A stretch of DNA of 9,673 bases, from positions 1-9,673 of the forward strand of contig CAZKTU010000250.1 of NCBI GenBank assembly GCA_964555675.1. Reading direction: 5' to 3'. The stretch's first letter is position 1. Each line of letters opens with the position of its first letter. Positions 6,368-9,673 of the stretch are shown piece by piece. The stretch is from CAIWXH01 sp964555675. GTDB lineage: Bacteria > Chloroflexota > Chloroflexia > Chloroflexales > Chloroflexaceae. The position numbers and the translations under genes were made by a program. The notes under the pieces were generated by a model. That model was not told where the DNA came from, searched no databases, and saw nothing but the letters and a program-made list of their open reading frames with translations.

Positions 6368-6396
6368 GGTGGGGCGCACACATGGGTGCGCCCTAC
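6368..6396. repeat. Inverted copy of the left-edge repeat, forming an 11-bp hairpin
   Basis: The 23 bases 6368-6390 are the exact reverse complement of the tandem repeat junction at 1-97 (core GGTGGGGCGCACACATGGG). Together with 6391-6396 they fold: GTGGGGCGCAC (6369-6379) pairs with GTGCGCCCTAC (6386-6396) through one G-U pair, with loop ACATGG. It begins 25 bases after the binding-protein stop codon. No U-run follows, so it looks like a REP-type element able to protect the 3' end of the upstream message. Confidence 0.8.
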
Positions 6397-6413
6397 GGGT
6401 GGTAGGCTGCTGT

Positions 6414-6444
6414 GGGGGAGGGGAGCCGCTGGTTCTTCTCCCCC
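6414..6444 (+). other. 14-bp stem-loop before the first permease gene
   Basis: GGGGGAGGGGAGCC (6414-6427) pairs with GGTTCTTCTCCCCC (6431-6444) around the three-base loop GCT, as one continuous stem with three G-U pairs as RNA. It is followed by GCTCTTAATG rather than a U-tract, so full intrinsic termination is doubtful, though partial attenuation is possible. It is the second strong hairpin in the 137-bp gap between binding-protein and permease genes. Loop GCT is short but sterically allowed. Confidence 0.7.
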
Positions 6445-6468
6445 GCTCTTAATGACTGTTGGTCCGGC

Positions 6469-6473
6469 AGGAG
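6469..6473 (+). promoter_or_regulatory. Ribosome binding site of the MalF-like permease
   Basis: AGGAG lies 7 bases before the ATG at 6481. It fixes the start there and not at the upstream in-frame GTG at 6412, whose extra 23 codons would be read through the stem-loop 6414-6444. Confidence 0.85.
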
Positions 6474-6480
6474 ATCACTC

Positions 6481-8136
6481 ATGGCAAGCACGACCGTGCG
6501 TTCCAACGCCGCGACGGGCGGCTCGGCTTTTCTGATCCGGCTCGGCGCGGCCTGGCACGTTATCCTGGCCGTTGGCCTTGCCATGGCTGCCTGGTCGCTG
6601 CTCCAGACCACCTGGGCGCAGCGCGACGGTTTGCGGCCCTTCGCCGCCGCACTGGTCGTGCTCGGCGCCGTCGCCAGTGTCGGCGCCACCGTGCTGCTGC
6701 TACGCCGCGACGGGCGCGGCCGGGCGATCAGCCTCGGCCTCAACTATGTCCTTGGCGTCGGCGCGTTGCTCAGCCTGCTGGGCGTGCTCGGGCTCTATAT
6801 CGGCCTCGACGTGATCGCCGAGCGTTTTTACGCCTGGGCCTGGCTGCTCGTCGGCGTGCTGGTGGGCTTCCTGATCGGGGCTATGGGCGACCGCTACGCC
6901 CACGCGCCGAGCACGCAGGCCGCCTTCCACCGGGTCGGCAACTGGGTGATGGGCGGCACGGTGATCGTCCTGCTCCTGGCCATGGGCCTCATCCAGGGCC
7001 TGATCGCTCTGCTGGGCGGCCTCGGCAACCCCGTCGCCCTGGCCCTGCTGGCCGCCACGGTGGCCTTCGGCGTGGCCTTCTGGGCCATGCTGCGACCCCA
7101 GAGTGCGGCCTACTTCGGCGCGGGCGAGCGCGACGCCGAGGCGGTGAGCGGCTACATGTTCATCGCGCCCAACCTGCTCGGCTTCTTGCTCTTCTTCGCC
7201 GGGCCCCTGCTCTTCTCGCTCTACCTGAGCTTCACCAACTCGGACTCGTTCACCGCCGAGTTCGTCGGCCTGCGCAACTACCTCGATATCTTCAGCCTGC
7301 AGTTCGTACAGGTCGCCGAGGGCCAGCGGGCCAGCGCGGTGCTCAGCGAGGGCTATATCGAGCTGGTTCGCGTCGGCAACTTTGTGATCGGCGCCCTCGA
7401 CCGGGTCTTCTGGATCGCCCTCTGGAACACGGTGGTCTACTGCATCTGGGTGACCCTGCTGAGTGTGGTGCCGGCCCTGCTGGTGGCCACCATCCTCAAC
7501 AGCAAGGTGCCCGGGATGCAGTTCTTCCGCGCGATCTACTTTATCCCCAGTATCGCCGGCGTGGTCGGCGTGGCCGTGATCTGGAAGTGGCTCTATAACT
7601 CGAATATCGGCTTCCTCAACTATGGGATCAACCAGCTGCTCGGCCTGATCAACTGGCTGCCCTTCGTCGAGATCGCGCCGGTCGAGATTCCCTGGCTCGC
7701 CAGTCAGCAGACGGCCCTGGCCTCGATCATCGTCATGGCGGCCTGGCAGCTGCTCGGCTTCAATACCATCCTCTTCCTGGCCGGCCTCCAGGGCATCCCC
7801 GGCGAGGTCTACGAGGCCGCGACGATCGATGGGGCCACCAACGCGCAGCGCTTCCGCTATATGACCCTCCCGCTGCTCGCGCCCACGACCTTCTTCGTGG
7901 TCACGACGACCCTGATCACCACCCTGCAGGTCTTCAGCGAGCCGTTCGTGATGACGCCCCCGCCGGGCGGCGGCCCGAACAATGCGACCATGACCGCGGT
8001 GCTCTACCTCTACCAGCTCGGCTTCAACCGCTTCGAGCAGGGGTACGCCGCCGCCGTGGCCTGGGTGGTCTTCCTCTTCATCTTCGCCGTCACCCTCGTG
8101 CAGTTCCGGCTCCAGCGCCGCTACGGCGATATGTAG
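6481..8136 (+). CDS. Sugar ABC transporter permease, MalF-like, with N-terminal membrane extension
   Basis: A 551-residue inner-membrane protein that forms half of a CUT1 sugar import channel. The usual permease core (about 300 residues) starts near 222 (SGYMFIAPNLLGFLLFFAGP, 223-242). The cytoplasmic EAA loop EAATIDGATNAQRFRYMTLP (445-464) has the conserved Gly451 and docks the ATPase. The typical GGGPNNATMTAVLYLY (496-511) follows. Before the core lie about 220 residues with some six hydrophobic segments (near 24-42, 54-74, 85-107, 117-136, 157-179, 184-204), more than the few extra helices of E. coli MalF. The first external core loop is also enlarged (about 270-308). It lies 137 bp after the binding-protein gene and 9 bp before the partner permease. 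No ATPase gene is present, so a shared MsmX/MalK-type subunit encoded elsewhere is likely. Confidence 0.95.
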   Translation: MASTTVRSNAATGGSAFLIRLGAAWHVILAVGLAMAAWSLLQTTWAQRDGLRPFAAALVVLGAVASVGATVLLLRRDGRGRAISLGLNYVLGVGALLSLLGVLGLYIGLDVIAERFYAWAWLLVGVLVGFLIGAMGDRYAHAPSTQAAFHRVGNWVMGGTVIVLLLAMGLIQGLIALLGGLGNPVALALLAATVAFGVAFWAMLRPQSAAYFGAGERDAEAVSGYMFIAPNLLGFLLFFAGPLLFSLYLSFTNSDSFTAEFVGLRNYLDIFSLQFVQVAEGQRASAVLSEGYIELVRVGNFVIGALDRVFWIALWNTVVYCIWVTLLSVVPALLVATILNSKVPGMQFFRAIYFIPSIAGVVGVAVIWKWLYNSNIGFLNYGINQLLGLINWLPFVEIAPVEIPWLASQQTALASIIVMAAWQLLGFNTILFLAGLQGIPGEVYEAATIDGATNAQRFRYMTLPLLAPTTFFVVTTTLITTLQVFSEPFVMTPPPGGGPNNATMTAVLYLYQLGFNRFEQGYAAAVAWVVFLFIFAVTLVQFRLQRRYGDM

Positions 8137-8145
8137 GGGGTACCC

Positions 8146-9360
8146 ATGAAGCGCACACAGTCATACCAGGCCCAGAAGTGGCTGACCTACATCGGCGCCT
8201 ACGCGGTGCTGACGATCTTCGGGCTGCTCATTCTCTTCCCGTTCATGTTCATGTTCTTCACCTCGTTCAAGGCCCCCGACGCGGTCTTCCGCTCGCCGCC
8301 GCAGCTGCTGCCCTTCAGCGGCCAGACGGTGACGATCGATGGGCAGGAGGCACCGCTCTATCGCGTGGCGACCGAGAGCGGCGAGCGCACCCTGGCCCTG
8401 GTCGACGAGGGCGCGCCCCTGGTGGTCTTCGCCAGCCTCGACGACCCGTCGCAGACCTTCGAGCGAGCCCCGCGCGATGCGACCCCGGTCGGCGGCTTCA
8501 CCGCCCAGGAGGAGGTCACCGTCGGCGGTGAGGTGAAGAAGCTCTGGGAGATCGAGGAGGGCGGCCAGACCCTGCGGGTGGTCGAGGTGAGCCGCGGGCG
8601 CCAGGGCGTCTTCGTCGACCCCAACGATCCTTCGTTCACCGTCGAGGCCAGCTTGAACGACGCCCAGGCGGTCGAGCGACTCGACTTCCAGACCGGCAAC
8701 TATCGCCGCGTGCTCGAGCTGCAGAATATCGATCGCAGTCTGACCAACACCATGCTCGTGACCATCCTGGTGGTGATCGGCCAGGTGGTGACCTCGGTGC
8801 TCGGCGGCTACGCCTTTGCGCGGCTGCGCTTCCCCGGGCGCGATAGTCTGTTCGTGGTCTACCTGGGGACGATCATGATCCCCTTCGTGGTGCTGATCAT
8901 CCCCATGTACCAGCTGATGGTGATTGTCGGGTGGGTCGACCATATGGCCGCCCTGATCCTGCCCTGGATCTTCAGCGCCTACGGCACCTTCCTGATGCGC
9001 CAGTTCTTCATCAGCATCCCGAAAGACCTCGAGGAGGCCGCCCTGATGGACGGGGCCTCGCGCATGCGCATCCTCTGGCAGATCTTCGTGCCCCTGGCCG
9101 GCCCGGCCATCGCCACCCAGGCCACCTTCACCTTCCTCTACGCCTGGAACAGCTTCGTCTGGCCCCTGATTGTGATCAACACGGGCAACTTCGGCAACCA
9201 GGTCCTCACCCTCTCGCTGATGGTGCTGCAGGGCCGCGCCGCCGACAGCCCCAACCTGGTCATGGCCGGCACGACCATCGCCGTCGCCGTGCCCCTGCTG
9301 ATCTTCGTCCTGGCCCAGCGCTACTTCGTCGAGGGTATCGCGACGACGGGCATCAAGTAG
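8146..9360 (+). CDS. Sugar ABC transporter permease, MalG-like, with large extracytoplasmic insertion
   Basis: A 404-residue partner permease, compared with about 280 residues for ordinary MalG-type proteins. Membrane segment 1 is at about 14-40, ending in the typical FFTSFKAPDAVF (37-48). The canonical order is then interrupted: between PPQLLPF (51-57) and NYRRVL (185-190), where normally a short loop connects, lie about 125 polar, probably beta-rich residues. These form two tandem related units (62-115 and 124-176). The normal core resumes with NTMLVTILVV (201-210). The EAA loop EEAALMDGASRMRILWQIFVPL (296-317) is intact with Gly303, and LYAWNSFVWPLIV (331-343) is conserved. The gene starts 9 bp after the upstream stop, with AGGGGG at 8135-8140 as ribosome site, so the two permeases are translationally coupled neighbours. 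Function is secure; the insertion's role is unknown. Confidence 0.95.
   Translation: MKRTQSYQAQKWLTYIGAYAVLTIFGLLILFPFMFMFFTSFKAPDAVFRSPPQLLPFSGQTVTIDGQEAPLYRVATESGERTLALVDEGAPLVVFASLDDPSQTFERAPRDATPVGGFTAQEEVTVGGEVKKLWEIEEGGQTLRVVEVSRGRQGVFVDPNDPSFTVEASLNDAQAVERLDFQTGNYRRVLELQNIDRSLTNTMLVTILVVIGQVVTSVLGGYAFARLRFPGRDSLFVVYLGTIMIPFVVLIIPMYQLMVIVGWVDHMAALILPWIFSAYGTFLMRQFFISIPKDLEEAALMDGASRMRILWQIFVPLAGPAIATQATFTFLYAWNSFVWPLIVINTGNFGNQVLTLSLMVLQGRAADSPNLVMAGTTIAVAVPLLIFVLAQRYFVEGIATTGIK
8329..8673 (+). other. Two tandem ~54-residue units inside the permease external loop
   Basis: Unit 1 (residues 62-115, 8329-8490) and unit 2 (124-176, 8515-8673) align along their whole length with three gap positions. 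Matching landmarks are VTIDG with VTVGG, LYRV with LWEI, GERTL with GGQTL, VVF with GVF, and DDPSQTFE with NDPSFTVE, each ending in an A.xV-type segment. The DNA has diverged, so the duplication is old. The pattern of alternating hydrophobic residues and turns suggests small beta domains facing the binding protein. Confidence 0.75.
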
Positions 9361-9372
9361 CGCGAGCCCGAG

Positions 9373-9378
9373 TATAAT
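9373..9378 (+). promoter_or_regulatory. -10 element before the hydrolase gene
   Basis: TATAAT is a perfect -10 in very GC-rich DNA, 12 bases after the permease stop. No good -35 is found 16-18 bp upstream (GCATCA region, within the end of the permease gene). Transcription would start near 9385, leaving a leader of about 27 bases. It suggests the hydrolase is at least partly expressed independently of the transporter operon. Confidence 0.55.
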
Positions 9379-9423
9379 GGGGACGGTCCGCCCGAGGCAA
9401 GGAGCGCACGCGTGACCGTCCCC
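9379..9423. promoter_or_regulatory. 10-bp perfect inverted repeat flanking the hydrolase ribosome site
   Basis: GGGGACGGTC (9379-9388) is exactly complementary to GACCGTCCCC (9414-9423), with 25 bases between that include the ribosome site AAGGAG (9399-9404). The right arm begins at the third base of the GTG start codon. As RNA it would lock the start codon at the base of a hairpin; as DNA it could be a repressor site just after the -10. Confidence 0.5.
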
Positions 9424-9673
9424 GTCCCACCCCTGAGCTATGCGGCCGCCCTGGCCCGCGTCGAGATGATCGCCGGGGCCGAGGCCGACCCCGCGATCAA
9501 CCCGGTCTGCCGCGGCTTCGCGCGCACCCACGGCGCCCGCACGGCCCGCTGCGTGCTGCTGATCCACGGCTACACCAACTGCCCGCAGCAGTTCCGCGCC
9601 TTCGCCGAGCTGCTGCACGCCCGCGGCCACAGCGTCTACGTGCCGCGCCTGCCCGGCCACGGCATGGCCGACC
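9412..9673 (+). CDS. Alpha/beta hydrolase, N-terminal part (cut by right edge)
   Basis: The first 87 residues of a protein continuing past the window. It starts at GTG 9412, 7 bases after AAGGAG (9399-9404). After an acidic N-terminal helix come the first strand and oxyanion turn CVLLIHGYTNCPQQF (47-61), then a helix and second strand ending VYVPRLPGHGMAD (75-87). HGYTN plus RLPGHG is the signature of the Hydrolase_4 / serine aminopeptidase-like branch (carboxylesterases, lysophospholipase and monoglyceride lipase types). The nucleophile elbow (G.S.G), Asp and His lie beyond the window, so catalysis cannot be checked. It follows the MalG-like permease by 51 bp but seems to have its own -10. 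Its substrate and any link to sugar uptake are unknown. Confidence 0.88.
   Translation, partial: MTVPVPPLSYAAALARVEMIAGAEADPAINPVCRGFARTHGARTARCVLLIHGYTNCPQQFRAFAELLHARGHSVYVPRLPGHGMAD

Noticed and set aside
4868..6379. A 503-codon minus-strand open frame over the binding-protein gene
   Set aside because: It is antisense to a gene with a clear lipobox and family motifs; its composition is low-complexity Gly/Val/Ala. It is a shadow frame.
6412..6480. Upstream GTG start for the MalF-like permease
   Set aside because: It has no ribosome site and its codons lie inside a 14-bp stem-loop, while ATG 6481 has AGGAG at a 7-base distance.
8161..9660. A 499-codon minus-strand open frame over the MalG-like permease and hydrolase start
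   Set aside because: It has the same shadow character: rich in Gly, His and Asp, no motifs, and it crosses two real genes and their control region.

Overview
The window is very GC-rich DNA with strong G/C preference at third codon positions, so long antisense open frames shadow most real genes. The gene types suggest a Chloroflexota bacterium, perhaps class Chloroflexia: a short DUF3417-type alpha-glucan phosphorylase, a CUT1 sugar ABC system without its own ATPase, a lipoprotein with an Ala/Val/Thr/Pro linker, a site-2 protease with CBS domains, and GC-rich hairpin repeats. This is an inference from content and style; there is no rRNA or marker gene to confirm it.

Layout. Positions 1-97 hold three tandem copies of a 32-33 bp repeat, probably continuing off the left edge. 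On the minus strand follow an M50 site-2 protease with two CBS domains (126-1271) and, upstream of it in transcription order, an alpha-glucan phosphorylase (1335-3482). The 63 bp between them carries a 12-bp hairpin overlapping a four-tract G-quadruplex motif. A 307-bp divergent control region (3483-3789) has a near-consensus sigma70 promoter (TTGACA-N17-TATACT) and three LacI-type operator candidates. On the plus strand come a LacI-family repressor (3790-4818), a sugar-binding lipoprotein (4883-6343), a MalF-like permease with an unusual N-terminal membrane extension (6481-8136) and a MalG-like permease with a large duplicated insertion in its first external loop (8146-9360). A separate promoter and a hairpin leader precede an alpha/beta hydrolase cut by the right edge (9412-9673).

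How it works together. The simplest reading is an alpha-glucan/malto-oligosaccharide uptake and use locus. The lipoprotein captures the sugar, the two permeases import it using an ATPase encoded elsewhere, and the divergently transcribed phosphorylase splits internal alpha-1,4-glucan into glucose-1-phosphate. The LacI protein probably represses its own operon and may also act on the phosphorylase promoter. The substrate is inferred from the phosphorylase neighbour, not proven. Two strong stem-loops between the binding-protein gene and the first permease gene fit the familiar scheme in which binding-protein mRNA accumulates above permease mRNA.

I see no clearly new defence, mobile or biosynthetic system. 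The most unusual items are the internally duplicated extracytoplasmic insertion in the MalG-like permease, the extra membrane domain of the MalF-like permease, and a hairpin repeat shared between the left edge and the transporter operon.
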